Assembly (NCBI GenBank): GCA_945872305.1
Contig: CAMCAC010000007.1
Location: forward strand, 1-32,922
Length of the DNA: 32,922 nucleotides
Direction of reading: 5' to 3'
Source: Candidatus Kuenenia stuttgartensis
GTDB taxonomy: Bacteria > Planctomycetota > UBA11346
The position numbers were made by a program, and so were the translations under genes. A model generated the notes under the pieces. That model was not told where the DNA came from. It ran no database searches and worked only from the letters and a program-made list of their open reading frames with translations. This document shows positions 7,940 through 16,002 of this stretch, piece after piece (within the stretch, counting starts at the first letter, position 1; each line of letters starts with the position of its first letter).

Positions 7940-8787
7940 CAGCCGGCGACCACAGGATTGCGCAGGGCGCCGAGGCGGTCGATGGCGCACTCGACGACCT
8001 CGCCGGGGCGCAGGAAGCGCGGCGGGGTGCGCCAGACGCCGACCCCGGCCGGGGTGCCGGTCAGGATGAGATCCCCGGGTTCCAGGCGCATGGTCCGGCT
8101 GATCCAGGCGAGGACCGCGCCGACCGGATGGATCAGGTCCGCGGGGGTGCCGTCCTGCAGCCGCTCGCCGGCGATGGTGGTGGTCAGGCGCAGCGTGCGC
8201 TCATCACCGACCTCGTCGGCGGTGGTCAGCCAGGGGCCGCAGGGCAGGAATCCATCGCAGGACTTGGAGCGGAACCACTGTCCGTCAGCCTTCTGCCAGC
8301 GGCGGGCGCTGACGTCGTTGGCGACCATGAATCCCGCCACCGCGGCCCGGGCCACCGTCGCATCGGCCCGGTGCAGGGGCCGGCCGAGGACCACCGCGAG
8401 CTCCACTTCGTAGTCCGGGCCGCAGTCCGGATCCGGGATCACGATGGCGTCGGTCGGGCCGGACAGGGTGTTGCGCCCCTTGGCGAAGAGCAGGGGGCGC
8501 TCCGGGGGCACCGCCTTCTGCTCCGCCGCATGGCCGTGGTAGTTGAGGCCCACGCAGATGATCTGGCCGGGGTCGGTCACCGGAGGTCCGAGCCGCACGC
8601 TGTCGAGGGCAAGGCCGCCCGCCGGGGCCGCCGCCACCGCCGCTGCAAGCCGGTCGTGGAGCCCCTCCACGAGGATCCGGCGCACCGAGGTGCACCCGGG
8701 AAGCAGGTCTGCCACCGGGAGGATGCGATCGCCGCGGACCACGCCCGCCTGCTCCGCGCCCGGGGCTCCGAACGAAACGAGGCGCAT
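7939..8787 (-). CDS. Fumarylacetoacetate hydrolase family protein (2-keto-acid hydrolase/isomerase type)
   Basis: This 282-residue cytoplasmic enzyme of the FAH superfamily has a short N-terminal domain (1-70) and a catalytic domain (75-280). Visible motifs are CVGLNYHGHAAE (His84, Glu89), DYEVELAVVLG with metal ligands Glu127 and Glu129, NDVSAR with the third ligand Asp158, SKSCDGFLPCGPW, and GTPAGVG near residues 244-250. Family members hydrolyse, hydrate or decarboxylate 2-keto or acylpyruvate compounds, and the exact substrate cannot be read from the sequence. The start at 8787 shares one base with the upstream stop (TGATG). Its placement among exported proteins is unusual and gives no pathway clue. 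Confidence 0.88.
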   Translation of the reverse strand: MRLVSFGAPGAEQAGVVRGDRILPVADLLPGCTSVRRILVEGLHDRLAAAVAAAPAGGLALDSVRLGPPVTDPGQIICVGLNYHGHAAEQKAVPPERPLLFAKGRNTLSGPTDAIVIPDPDCGPDYEVELAVVLGRPLHRADATVARAAVAGFMVANDVSARRWQKADGQWFRSKSCDGFLPCGPWLTTADEVGDERTLRLTTTIAGERLQDGTPADLIHPVGAVLAWISRTMRLEPGDLILTGTPAGVGVWRTPPRFLRPGEVVECAIDRLGALRNPVVAG

Positions 8788-9551
8788 CAGCCACCCCACA
8801 GGCCGCTGCGGGTCACCGCGCGGCCGGTCTCGTCGCTGAGCGGACAGGCGTCATCCAGGTCGTCGGCCTCGAACTCGCCGAGGGCGAGGCGCAGGCGCAG
8901 CCCGGCCTGGATCTGGGACGGCACTGCCCGGGCGGCGTGTTCGAGCAGGCATGCCTGGTGGACGCCGCCCCAGAGGTCCACGGTCCGGCGGTCGGCGCGG
9001 ACGAGATCGAGGTTCCGGCTCCAGCCGTGCTCGAAGAGACCGCCCGTCAGGCGGGCCAGGGTGCGGGCGTGGATGCGGACCTGCCGCCAATCGATCTCCA
9101 GGGGCCGCTGGCAGCAGAACCAGGCGATGAGCCGGGTGGTCTGGTCCTTGTCGAGGCCTCCCCAATAGGCGACCTCGTTGTCGACGATCTCGACCCAGGG
9201 CTGGTGCTGGGTCTCGGCCCATTCGCGCAGGGGCCGATCGGTCGGAGGACGGGGTCCACCGGCGGCGCCGGCGGCGAACACCAGGCTGCCCGCCGACATC
9301 CCCTCGGTACGCGCGACGCGCTGCTCATTCATCAGGTCGCGCAGGCTCACGGCGGTGGCGGCGCCGCGTTTGACCAGTTCGATCTGCGGGCTCGCCCCCT
9401 CGGTCAGCAGCCATCCGGTCCGCACGCCGATCTCCTCTGCGAAGCGCATGGCGGCAAACGTCGACATGTGGGAGATGCCGACCACCGGCCCGCCGGAACG
9501 GGTGTGGGCGGGATAGCCCAGGGCGGTCATCGACCAATTCAGGCGGGACAT
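8787..9551 (-). CDS. Hypothetical protein, unrecognised family
   Basis: This is a 254-residue protein from the ATG at 9551. An internal Met at residue 8 is an alternative start. There is no signal peptide or membrane helix. It is rich in Trp and Arg, with WVEIVDNEVAYWGGLDKDQ in the middle and two Cys in WFCCQRP. The end is acidic (FEADDLDDACPLSDE). I do not recognise a domain or catalytic motif. It sits between the sensor kinase (50-base gap) and the FAH-family gene (1-base overlap), so it is probably co-expressed with both. Confidence 0.6.
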   Translation of the reverse strand: MSRLNWSMTALGYPAHTRSGGPVVGISHMSTFAAMRFAEEIGVRTGWLLTEGASPQIELVKRGAATAVSLRDLMNEQRVARTEGMSAGSLVFAAGAAGGPRPPTDRPLREWAETQHQPWVEIVDNEVAYWGGLDKDQTTRLIAWFCCQRPLEIDWRQVRIHARTLARLTGGLFEHGWSRNLDLVRADRRTVDLWGGVHQACLLEHAARAVPSQIQAGLRLRLALGEFEADDLDDACPLSDETGRAVTRSGLWGG

Positions 9552-9601
9552 GCGGCCATGGTGGCCCCCAGCCCGCCGCGGCAACCGCCCGGCCCCCGGG
9601 A

Positions 9602-12211
9602 TCAGGGCAGCGGGGTCGCGGTCTCCGTCCGCCGCCGGGCGATCTGGCGGACGGCGGTCATGGACGAGGAAGACCCGTCATCCCGCTCGCCGGACATGGC
9701 CCCGGACAGGGCGCGCCCGAGCTGGCCCCGGTCGAAGGGCTTGGCCAGGAACCGGGTATGGCCGTCGGTCAGCTCGGTGGTGAGGTCCGCCGAGGTGAGC
9801 ATCCCGCTGATCAGGACCACCGGCAGACGGGAACCACGGTCACGCAGGCGGCGGAGCAGGGCCAAGCCGCTCGCTCCGGGCATGCGGTCATCAAGCACCG
9901 CTGCCAGCAATGGCTGATCGAGCATCCCCGTGGCGGTGGTGCCATCGACTGCGAGGACGACCCGGTAGCCCAGGCTGCGCAGCAGGTCCGCGGTGGCCTC
10001 GCGCATCAGGTCCTCGTCATCGGCGACCAGGATCGGGAGGTCCTGGCCACTGCTCGGCGACCGCCGTTCGATCCGGGTGGTCGCCGGCCGCGGAGGGGCT
10101 ACCGGCAGGCTGACCGCAAAGGTGGTTCCGTTCCCCGGCCGGGACCGGCACTGGATGGAACCGCCCCGCTCGCGGACGATCCCATGCACCGCCGCAAGCC
10201 CCAACCCATGGCCCTTGGGCTTGGTCGTGAAGTAGGGGTCAAACATCCGTGCCTGGGTTTCGGGATCCATGCCGCAGCCATGGTCGGTCACATCGATGAG
10301 CAGGTGGTTGCCGTGGGGACGCACGGTGATGTCGACCACCCCGGGGCGGCCTTCATAGGCCTCGGCGGCATTGATGATCAGGTTCATGGCCACCTGATGG
10401 AATTGCGAGATGTCGAAGGTGATGCGCGGCAGGTCGGGGGCGAGATCGAGGCGGAGCTCCACCCCCCGGGGCAGCGACGGCGCCAAGAGGTCCTGGAGCG
10501 AGGCCAGCTCGCGCCCGGGATCCAGATCGCGCAGCTCGATCCGGCCACGGCCGGTGTAGGCGAGCAGCTGGCGGACCAGGCCGGCGGCCCGGTCGACGCC
10601 CTCGATGGCCCGGGTGCAGCGCCGTTGCGCCGTTTCCTCGGTGATGGCGGTGCGCACCAGTTCGACCTGGCCGCGGATCGCCCCGAGCAGGTTGTTGAAG
10701 TCGTGGGCGATCCCCCCGGCGAGCAGTCCCAGGCTTTCATGCCGGCGGGCCTGGGTCAGCTCCTCGCTCAGCCGGCGGCGGTCGTCCTCGGCCTCGTTCT
10801 CGGCGCTCACGTCGATGAGGATGCCGTCCCAGGCCTGGGTCTCGCCTTCGTCGTTGCGATGGGCATGGAGGAGCACCGTCGTGATCTGCCCGTCCGGGCG
10901 GGACAGGCGCAGCCTGACCCGGATCGGGTCGCCCAGGCGGCGGGATCCGGCGACCGCCTCGGCAAATGCCGGGCGGTCGGCATCGACGATGACCTCGGTC
11001 AGGCGGCTCGGATCCTCGGCGAACCAGGTGAGCGTGCGTCCGGTCAGGTCCTGGATCGATGGGCTGGCCACCTCCAGGCGCAGGTCGTGGGCCCCGCTCG
11101 CGGTGGCCCGGAGCAGGGCGAACCCCTGGGCCATGTCGACCAGGCCGCGGTAATGACGGCGGCTGCGGCGCAGGGTGTTGAGCTGGGTCCTGGTCACCAG
11201 GATCAGCATGGTGGTGGCGAGCAGGGCCGCCCCCAGGCAGACGAGCAGGATGCGCGCGAGCTGGGCCTGATGATCCGGGGGCGCCCACACCTGGTCCCGA
11301 TCCAGGTGCCCGGGCAGGTCGGCGGCACGCATGAGCGCGGCCGAGGATTCCAGACGGTCGTAATCCACCGCGCCGATGGGGAAACGGTCGGGGTCGATGT
11401 GTTCGATGACCACCCGCGCCTCGGCCAAGAGGTGGTCCCGGTCGAGCCCATGCGCTGGGCCATCGAACCGGGTCAGGATCAGATCGATGATCCGGCCAGG
11501 ATCGCGCACGGCGGTGGTCCACCCCTCCAGGGTCGCGGCGCGGAATGCGTCCATGGTCGGCCGGTCCTCGCGCCAGCGTCGGCCAGAGACCACCAGCAGC
11601 GTGCCGGGAAACGCGAAGGGCCGCTCGGTCAGGGACAGTTCCCGCACCGGCACGCCCCAGGACTGGAGGACCAGGGGTTCATTGGCGCGGAAGGAGGGGA
11701 GCACCGCAATCTCGCCGCGGGCGAACCGCTCCAGGTCGTCGGGCCGCTTGCTGCGCGGGAATATCCGCTCCGGCATCAGGCCGGCCAGGCGCAGGCCGGT
11801 CCACAAGGAGGCATCGACGCCATTGGCCGGGCCGACCAGCCGGTCCGCCGGCTGGTCGGCAAGATCGCGCAGGGACTGGATCGGACCCTGGGCGTGGACG
11901 AGCAGGCAGAACGGATTGCGCTGCTGGATCTGGGCGAGGATCGCGAGATCCGCACCGCGTCCAAGGTCGATGAGCACCTCGCCCGCGGTCACCGTGGCGT
12001 CGGCGGTGCCGCGGACCACCCCGTCCACCGCCCGCAGCCCTGGTTGCCACGGGATCAGTTCGACCTTCAGGTCGTGACGGGCGTAGATCCCATCCGCCAC
12101 CGCGGCATAGAAGCCCGCGTGGGCGAACTGCGGATGGTACGGCAGTTGCACGCGGATGGGATCCGCGGCGGCAGCCACGGTCACGGCGAGAAGAAGGACG
12201 CACCAACGCAC
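9602..12211 (-). CDS. Hybrid sensor histidine kinase with NMT1/THI5-like periplasmic sensor, PAS, kinase and receiver
   Basis: This 869-residue protein starts with GTG at 12211; a stop codon lies two codons upstream in frame. After a signal peptide (1-17), residues 18-310 are an NMT1/THI5 substrate-binding domain, seen in PYHPQFAHAGFYAAVADGIY and TADATVTAGEVLIDLGRG. A membrane helix follows at about 318-340, then a PAS-like domain (about 355-475). The histidine kinase has its H-box at GIAHDFNNLLGAI (His503), an N-box near Asn610/Asn614, and G-boxes GCGM and GHGLGL. The receiver (725-840) has Asp731/732, phospho-acceptor Asp774 and Lys824. It probably binds a small nitrogenous ligand in the periplasm and controls phosphotransfer. 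No separate output regulator lies beside it. Confidence 0.9.
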   Translation of the reverse strand: MRWCVLLLAVTVAAAADPIRVQLPYHPQFAHAGFYAAVADGIYARHDLKVELIPWQPGLRAVDGVVRGTADATVTAGEVLIDLGRGADLAILAQIQQRNPFCLLVHAQGPIQSLRDLADQPADRLVGPANGVDASLWTGLRLAGLMPERIFPRSKRPDDLERFARGEIAVLPSFRANEPLVLQSWGVPVRELSLTERPFAFPGTLLVVSGRRWREDRPTMDAFRAATLEGWTTAVRDPGRIIDLILTRFDGPAHGLDRDHLLAEARVVIEHIDPDRFPIGAVDYDRLESSAALMRAADLPGHLDRDQVWAPPDHQAQLARILLVCLGAALLATTMLILVTRTQLNTLRRSRRHYRGLVDMAQGFALLRATASGAHDLRLEVASPSIQDLTGRTLTWFAEDPSRLTEVIVDADRPAFAEAVAGSRRLGDPIRVRLRLSRPDGQITTVLLHAHRNDEGETQAWDGILIDVSAENEAEDDRRRLSEELTQARRHESLGLLAGGIAHDFNNLLGAIRGQVELVRTAITEETAQRRCTRAIEGVDRAAGLVRQLLAYTGRGRIELRDLDPGRELASLQDLLAPSLPRGVELRLDLAPDLPRITFDISQFHQVAMNLIINAAEAYEGRPGVVDITVRPHGNHLLIDVTDHGCGMDPETQARMFDPYFTTKPKGHGLGLAAVHGIVRERGGSIQCRSRPGNGTTFAVSLPVAPPRPATTRIERRSPSSGQDLPILVADDEDLMREATADLLRSLGYRVVLAVDGTTATGMLDQPLLAAVLDDRMPGASGLALLRRLRDRGSRLPVVLISGMLTSADLTTELTDGHTRFLAKPFDRGQLGRALSGAMSGERDDGSSSSMTAVRQIARRRTETATPLP

Positions 12212-12232
12212 CCCTCAGCCTACACCAAGGGC

Positions 12233-12260
12233 GGCGGTGCCGGCAAGGGCCGGTCCCGCC
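12233..12260 (-). terminator. GC-rich hairpin after yidC, without a T-tract
   Basis: Two 12-base arms (12233-12244 and 12249-12260) can pair at ten of twelve positions around a 4-base loop. The hairpin lies just downstream of the yidC stop and upstream of the kinase start. There is no run of U, so it could be a weak or factor-assisted terminator, or an mRNA-processing or stability hairpin. Confidence 0.35.
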
Positions 12261-12268
12261 ACCGTCGG

Positions 12269-13993
12269 TCAGGCCATGCCGAGCTTGCGCTTGATGTATT
12301 TGATCTCGACCGTCGAGATGATCGCCTGGACGGTGAAGTAGAGGACCAGGCCCGACGGCATGTTGTAGAAGATCAGACCGAAGATCGCCGGCAGCCAGCG
12401 CATCATCTTGGCCATCTGGACCTGCATCTCGTCGGCGCCGGGGGCCGGCTTCTGTTGGAATCCCATCCACAGCGACACGGCGATGTAGATGATCGGCAGC
12501 GGGTTGAGGGACAGGATCCAGCCGCCGAGGAATGCCACCGGGGTGCCCCAGACCTGATCCGGGAGGGTCAGGTCGCTGATCCACAGGAACGAGACGCCAC
12601 GCAGGTCGGCGCTGTGGCTGAACGCCTGGTAGAGGGCCATGAAGATGGGGATCTGGATGAGCAGGGGCAGGCAGCCGGCGAGGGGGTTCACCCCGTGCTT
12701 CTTGAACAGCTCCATCTGCTTCATCGCCGCCTGCTGCTTGTTGCCGCCGGCGGTCTCCTGAAGGCGCTTCAGCTCGGGGGCGAGCTGCTGCATCTTGAGC
12801 ATGGACGAATACTGCTTCCAGGTCGTGCGGAACAGGGCCGCCTTGACCAGGAAGGTGAGGAGCACCACCGCCAGGCCATAGTTGAACACCACCGCCGCGA
12901 TGACGCCGAGCAGCCAGATCACCGCCTTGGCGAGGATCTTGAAGAATCGGTAGAATCCGTCGGTGTATTCGACCCGGCGCTCGATGGGGGTGAAGCGCTC
13001 CAGCTCATCCCGGGTCATGCCCGAGGCGGACAGGGTCCAGCCGCGGGAGAAGGTGGCTCCGGCGGCCAGGGCGGACGGCTCCCAATCGACCGCGATCAGG
13101 GCATGGACCTCATGCCGGGGTTCGTTCTGGAAGCCGGTCAGGGTGGCGGTGAAGCGGGCGGCATCCCCGGCGGTGACGGGGGTGGCGGCTGGTTCGTCGA
13201 GGGGCGAGGCACCGGCCACGACCGGGGCCTGGGCCCGCTCGGCGGGGCTCCACCAGGCGGCGAAGAAGCGTGACTTGAGACCGATGTAGTCGGTGCGCGC
13301 ACTGTCCTCGCCGGTGGCGACCAGGGGGGCCGAGGTCTTGGGCGAGGGCAGGGAATGGCTCTCAATGCCCCCGGCTTCGCCACCCTGGTGGCGGAAACCC
13401 GCCAAGTAGTAGCCCTCGCCAACGCCATAGTCCTGGTGCAGCCCGTTCAGGGGCATCAGGCGTGGGCGCAGGGTGGCCGCATCGCCCAGGTTGGTCACCG
13501 ACAGACGGGTGTGCAGGGTGGGCCGGGCCGCATCGAGCCGGTGCTCGATGCTGTAGGCGAAACGGGGGTTGCGGAAGGTCAGGACGACCCGGTCTCCGTC
13601 CCGGACCGCGACCGTCCACGGAGCGGTGTCCTCGCGATCCAGGCCCACCCGCACCGTCCGGGTCCCGTCGGCGGCGAGCACGTCGTTGTACAGCCACCCA
13701 TGCACGCCGTCCTCGGCCCGGGGCTGATACGCGTCGAGCACGGCCAGCGGCGGCTCGCTGCGGCGGGCGCCGGCATAGGGTTCCAGGTGCGAGGGCAGGC
13801 GGATCGCCCGCTGCTCGACGAGTTCGAAGCGCTTGATCACACCACGGTTGGTGCTGATCACCACCCGGGCGGTGGACGTCGACAGGACCACCTCCTCGTA
13901 GGCCGGCGCCTCCAGGGCGACGGTGATCGCGGCGGTGGCGGGGTCGGCGGCGGACGCGGCGACGACGGCAAGGAACAGGAGCAGGGCGCGCAT
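12269..13993 (-). CDS. yidC: Membrane protein insertase YidC
   Basis: This 574-residue YidC/Oxa1 family insertase helps proteins enter and fold in the inner membrane, alone or with SecYEG. Residues 1-16 are hydrophobic. Residues 20 to about 345 form the large periplasmic beta-sandwich domain of diderm YidC, and the conserved insertase core starts near residue 355. Typical core features are NYGLAVVLLTFLVKAALF, the coiled cytoplasmic hairpin with Met- and Lys-rich segments (SSMLKMQQLAPELKRLQE), CLPLLIQIPIFMALYQAF and YNMPSGLVLYFTVQAIIS. The tail ends in a basic EIKYIKRKLGMA. The first hydrophobic segment is short and followed by an ASAAD site like a cleavable signal. The ATG at 13993 gives the expected N-terminus. 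Confidence 0.95.
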   Translation of the reverse strand: MRALLLFLAVVAASAADPATAAITVALEAPAYEEVVLSTSTARVVISTNRGVIKRFELVEQRAIRLPSHLEPYAGARRSEPPLAVLDAYQPRAEDGVHGWLYNDVLAADGTRTVRVGLDREDTAPWTVAVRDGDRVVLTFRNPRFAYSIEHRLDAARPTLHTRLSVTNLGDAATLRPRLMPLNGLHQDYGVGEGYYLAGFRHQGGEAGGIESHSLPSPKTSAPLVATGEDSARTDYIGLKSRFFAAWWSPAERAQAPVVAGASPLDEPAATPVTAGDAARFTATLTGFQNEPRHEVHALIAVDWEPSALAAGATFSRGWTLSASGMTRDELERFTPIERRVEYTDGFYRFFKILAKAVIWLLGVIAAVVFNYGLAVVLLTFLVKAALFRTTWKQYSSMLKMQQLAPELKRLQETAGGNKQQAAMKQMELFKKHGVNPLAGCLPLLIQIPIFMALYQAFSHSADLRGVSFLWISDLTLPDQVWGTPVAFLGGWILSLNPLPIIYIAVSLWMGFQQKPAPGADEMQVQMAKMMRWLPAIFGLIFYNMPSGLVLYFTVQAIISTVEIKYIKRKLGMA

Positions 13994-14011
13994 GGGAGCG
14001 CGGGAGCATCG

Positions 14012-14029
14012 GTGCCCGCCGCCGGGCAC
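14012..14029 (-). other. Perfect 7-bp stem hairpin in the yidC upstream region
   Basis: GTGCCCG (14012-14018) and its exact complement (14023-14029) flank a 4-base loop between DUF1844 and yidC. It could be a processing site or a weak terminator. Its position, 18 bases before the yidC start, could also affect translation. The evidence is only the symmetry. Confidence 0.3.
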
Positions 14030-14061
14030 AACCCAGGGCCCCGGCACCCCCCCGCAGGGGG

Positions 14062-14313
14062 TCAGCCGAGGCGGGCGATGTGCTGGCGCATCCCGGTGAT
14101 GACGCCGTCGAGGTAGGTCCGTTCCTCGTCGCTCAGGTTGCCCTGGGTCTTCTCCTGGAGGAGTTCCAGGACCCGCAGGGTCGCCCGGGCAAAGGCCGGG
14201 TTGGCCTCCCGTTGGCCGGTGATCGGGTGGGGGATCATGCCGAGCTGCATGAGGCCCTGGGATCCCATGCCCTGGAGGAAGGTCAGGAAGGACATCTGGC
14301 CGGGTTCGCTCAT
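14062..14313 (-). CDS. DUF1844 domain protein
   Basis: This is an 83-residue, mostly helical protein. It matches DUF1844: an N-terminal FLTFLQGMGSQGLMQLGMIP stretch, the central ANPAFARATLRVLELL helix and the family hallmark KTQGNLSDEE, followed by a last helix. The function is unknown. The gene lies 68 bases upstream of yidC in the same direction and divergent from the glutathione peroxidase gene, and it may be the first gene of a long minus-strand unit. The ATG at 14313 is the only sensible start. Confidence 0.85.
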   Translation of the reverse strand: MSEPGQMSFLTFLQGMGSQGLMQLGMIPHPITGQREANPAFARATLRVLELLQEKTQGNLSDEERTYLDGVITGMRQHIARLG

Positions 14314-14326
14314 GGCGCGGCACGGT

Positions 14327-14368
14327 GGGCCGGCGGGCGGGTGGGCAACGGGCGGGCGATGGGGCGGG
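14327..14368 (+). promoter_or_regulatory. G-run cluster with G-quadruplex potential in a divergent promoter
   Basis: Eight runs of three or four G lie in 42 bases, at 14327, 14335, 14339, 14343, 14350, 14354, 14361 and 14366. Four of them are separated by loops of only 1, 1 and 4 bases. The region lies between the divergent DUF1844 and glutathione peroxidase genes, where both promoters must lie. No clear -35/-10 pair was seen. In a genome this GC-rich some G-runs are expected by chance. Confidence 0.4.
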
Positions 14369-14417
14369 ACTGCGGAGGAACCGGCACATCCGGGGATGGC
14401 ATCGGCTGCCGCGGCCC

Positions 14418-15017
14418 ATGCTGACTTCCATGTCCCGCTGCCTGCTCCTCGCCCTGGCCGCCGTCTGGGCGACCGCCGCCGACCCTTCGTCCTCAGGAAC
14501 CCGCGCCATGACCCCCGCCTCCGCCACCTCCGCCCATGCTTTCACCCTCACCGCCAATGATGGCACCCCGGCACCCCTGGCGGCCTGGTCCGGAAAGGTC
14601 GTCCTGCTGGTGAACACCGCCTCCCGCTGTGGCCTGACCCCCCAGTACGCGGCGCTCCAGGCCCTCCATGAGAGCCGGGCGGCGAAGGGTCTGGTGGTGG
14701 TGGCGGTGCCCGCCAACGACTTTGGAGCCCAGGAGCCGGGGACCGACGCGCAGATCCGCGAGTTCTGCCAGACCCGGTTCCAGGTCTCGTTCCCGCTCAT
14801 GCGCAAGATCACGGTCAAGGGCGCCGGCATCGATCCGCTCTACGAGTTCCTGACCGTCCGCTCACCAGTCCCCGGCCCCATCGCCTGGAACTTCACCAAG
14901 TTCCTGGTCGGGCCCGATGGCCGGGTCCTCGGCCGCTTCGAGCCCAAGACCACGCCGGACGACCCCGCGCTCACCGCCGCCGTCGATGCGGCCTTGGCCG
15001 CCTTGCCAGGCCGCTGA
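14418..15017 (+). CDS. Exported glutathione peroxidase family protein
   Basis: This protein is 199 residues from the ATG at 14418; the ATG at 14430 is an equally possible start. Neither has a clear ribosome binding site. The N-terminus MSRCLLLALAAVWATAADP is a signal peptide, so the enzyme is probably periplasmic. The catalytic tetrad of the family is complete: Cys71 in NTASRCGLTPQY, Gln105 in FGAQEPG, and Trp157 and Asn158 in AWNFTKFLV. It is a Cys rather than a selenocysteine enzyme. Such proteins detoxify hydrogen or lipid peroxides, usually with thioredoxin in bacteria. It complements the cytoplasmic PrxQ nearby. Its stop is 3 bases from the convergent ribokinase stop. Confidence 0.92.
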   Translation: MLTSMSRCLLLALAAVWATAADPSSSGTRAMTPASATSAHAFTLTANDGTPAPLAAWSGKVVLLVNTASRCGLTPQYAALQALHESRAAKGLVVVAVPANDFGAQEPGTDAQIREFCQTRFQVSFPLMRKITVKGAGIDPLYEFLTVRSPVPGPIAWNFTKFLVGPDGRVLGRFEPKTTPDDPALTAAVDAALAALPGR

Positions 15018-15020
15018 CCG

Positions 15021-15938
15021 TCAACCGCCCCGGCTGGCGAGGAATGCCGCGACCGTCGTGCTGTCGGGCATCGACGGCAGGGCGCCTTTGCCCTGCACGC
15101 ACAGGGCGGCGGCGGCACAGGCCCGGCGCATGCGCTCCTGCTCCGGCAAGCCGCCGATCAGGGCGGCGGTGTAGGCGCCGGTGAAGCAGTCCCCGGCGCC
15201 GGTGGTGTCCACGACCGGCACGCGGAAGGCGTCCTGGGCCAGCACCTCGCGGCCGACGAGCAGGCAGCCGCGGGCGCCGAGCTTGACCAGCACCGTGCCG
15301 CAGCCGCCGGCCTGGAGCGTCCGGGCGGCGGCCAAGACCTCCCCGTGGGTTCCGGTGGGCATCCCGGTCAGGCGGGCCAGCTCGCTCTCGTTCGGACTCA
15401 CCACCGTCAGCAGCGGCAGCAGCTCCGCCGGCAGGGGGCCGTCGTCGCCGCCGGCGTCGAGCACCACCGGGATCCCGGCGGCCCGGGCCGCCCGGGCCGC
15501 GGCGAGATTCACCGGCTCCGGCACCTCGCGCTGGAGGAGCAGGGCCCCGGCCCCGGCGAGGATGGCCGCGAAGCCCGCCGGCGGCGCCTCCCAGGCCCGG
15601 TTGGCGCCACCGACGATGATGATCGAGTTCTCGCCGCCCCGCTGCAGGAGGATGAACGCCTGGCCGGTGGGCCCGGAAACGGTGGCGAGGGCCTGGGTGT
15701 CGACCCCGGCTCCCGCGAGGGCGGCGCGCAGATCCCCGGCGAAGGGGTCTGACCCGACCTGGCCGACAAACCGCACCGGGCAGCCGAGCCGGGCGGCGGC
15801 GGCGGCCTGGTTGGCGCCCTTGCCGCCGGGCCGCACCGCGGCGGCACCCCCGGGCAGGGTCTCGCCGGGGACCGGCAGGCGGTCGATCTCCACGTACAGG
15901 TCGGCGTTCACGGAACCCAGGACCACGAGGGGGCGCAT
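15021..15938 (-). CDS. rbsK: Ribokinase (PfkB family)
   Basis: This 305-residue sugar kinase phosphorylates D-ribose to ribose 5-phosphate in the cytoplasm. The ribokinase motifs are all present: GSVNADL (residues 8-14, with sugar-binding Asn11 and Asp13), PGGKGANQA (37-45), PNESE (182-186) and the catalytic DTTGAGDCFTGA with base Asp250. The length and motifs fit RbsK better than fructokinase or adenosine kinase, although related substrates such as deoxyribose cannot be excluded. The ATG at 15938 gives the typical short lead to the first strand. No ribose transporter lies beside it. It is divergent from the cysteine desulfurase gene with 64 bases between starts. Confidence 0.9.
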   Translation of the reverse strand: MRPLVVLGSVNADLYVEIDRLPVPGETLPGGAAAVRPGGKGANQAAAAARLGCPVRFVGQVGSDPFAGDLRAALAGAGVDTQALATVSGPTGQAFILLQRGGENSIIIVGGANRAWEAPPAGFAAILAGAGALLLQREVPEPVNLAAARAARAAGIPVVLDAGGDDGPLPAELLPLLTVVSPNESELARLTGMPTGTHGEVLAAARTLQAGGCGTVLVKLGARGCLLVGREVLAQDAFRVPVVDTTGAGDCFTGAYTAALIGGLPEQERMRRACAAAALCVQGKGALPSMPDSTTVAAFLASRGG

Positions 15939-16002
15939 GGCCGGGAGCATGGCGGTCCGCCCCCGCCGGCCACCCGGCCATCGACCGCCGGCGGGCGCCG
16001 TG

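Noticed and set aside
9758-13273. Very long plus-strand open frame opposite the sensor kinase and yidC
   Set aside because: It is antisense to two clearly recognised genes. Its translation is low-complexity (Gly, Gln, Asp, Arg), and long antisense frames are expected at this GC content.
14669-14675. Possible selenocysteine in glutathione peroxidase
   Set aside because: The catalytic codon near here is an ordinary TGT cysteine codon, not TGA.
13994-14830. N-terminal extension of yidC up to 14830
   Set aside because: It would run through DUF1844 and the antisense side of glutathione peroxidase, and it resembles no YidC sequence.
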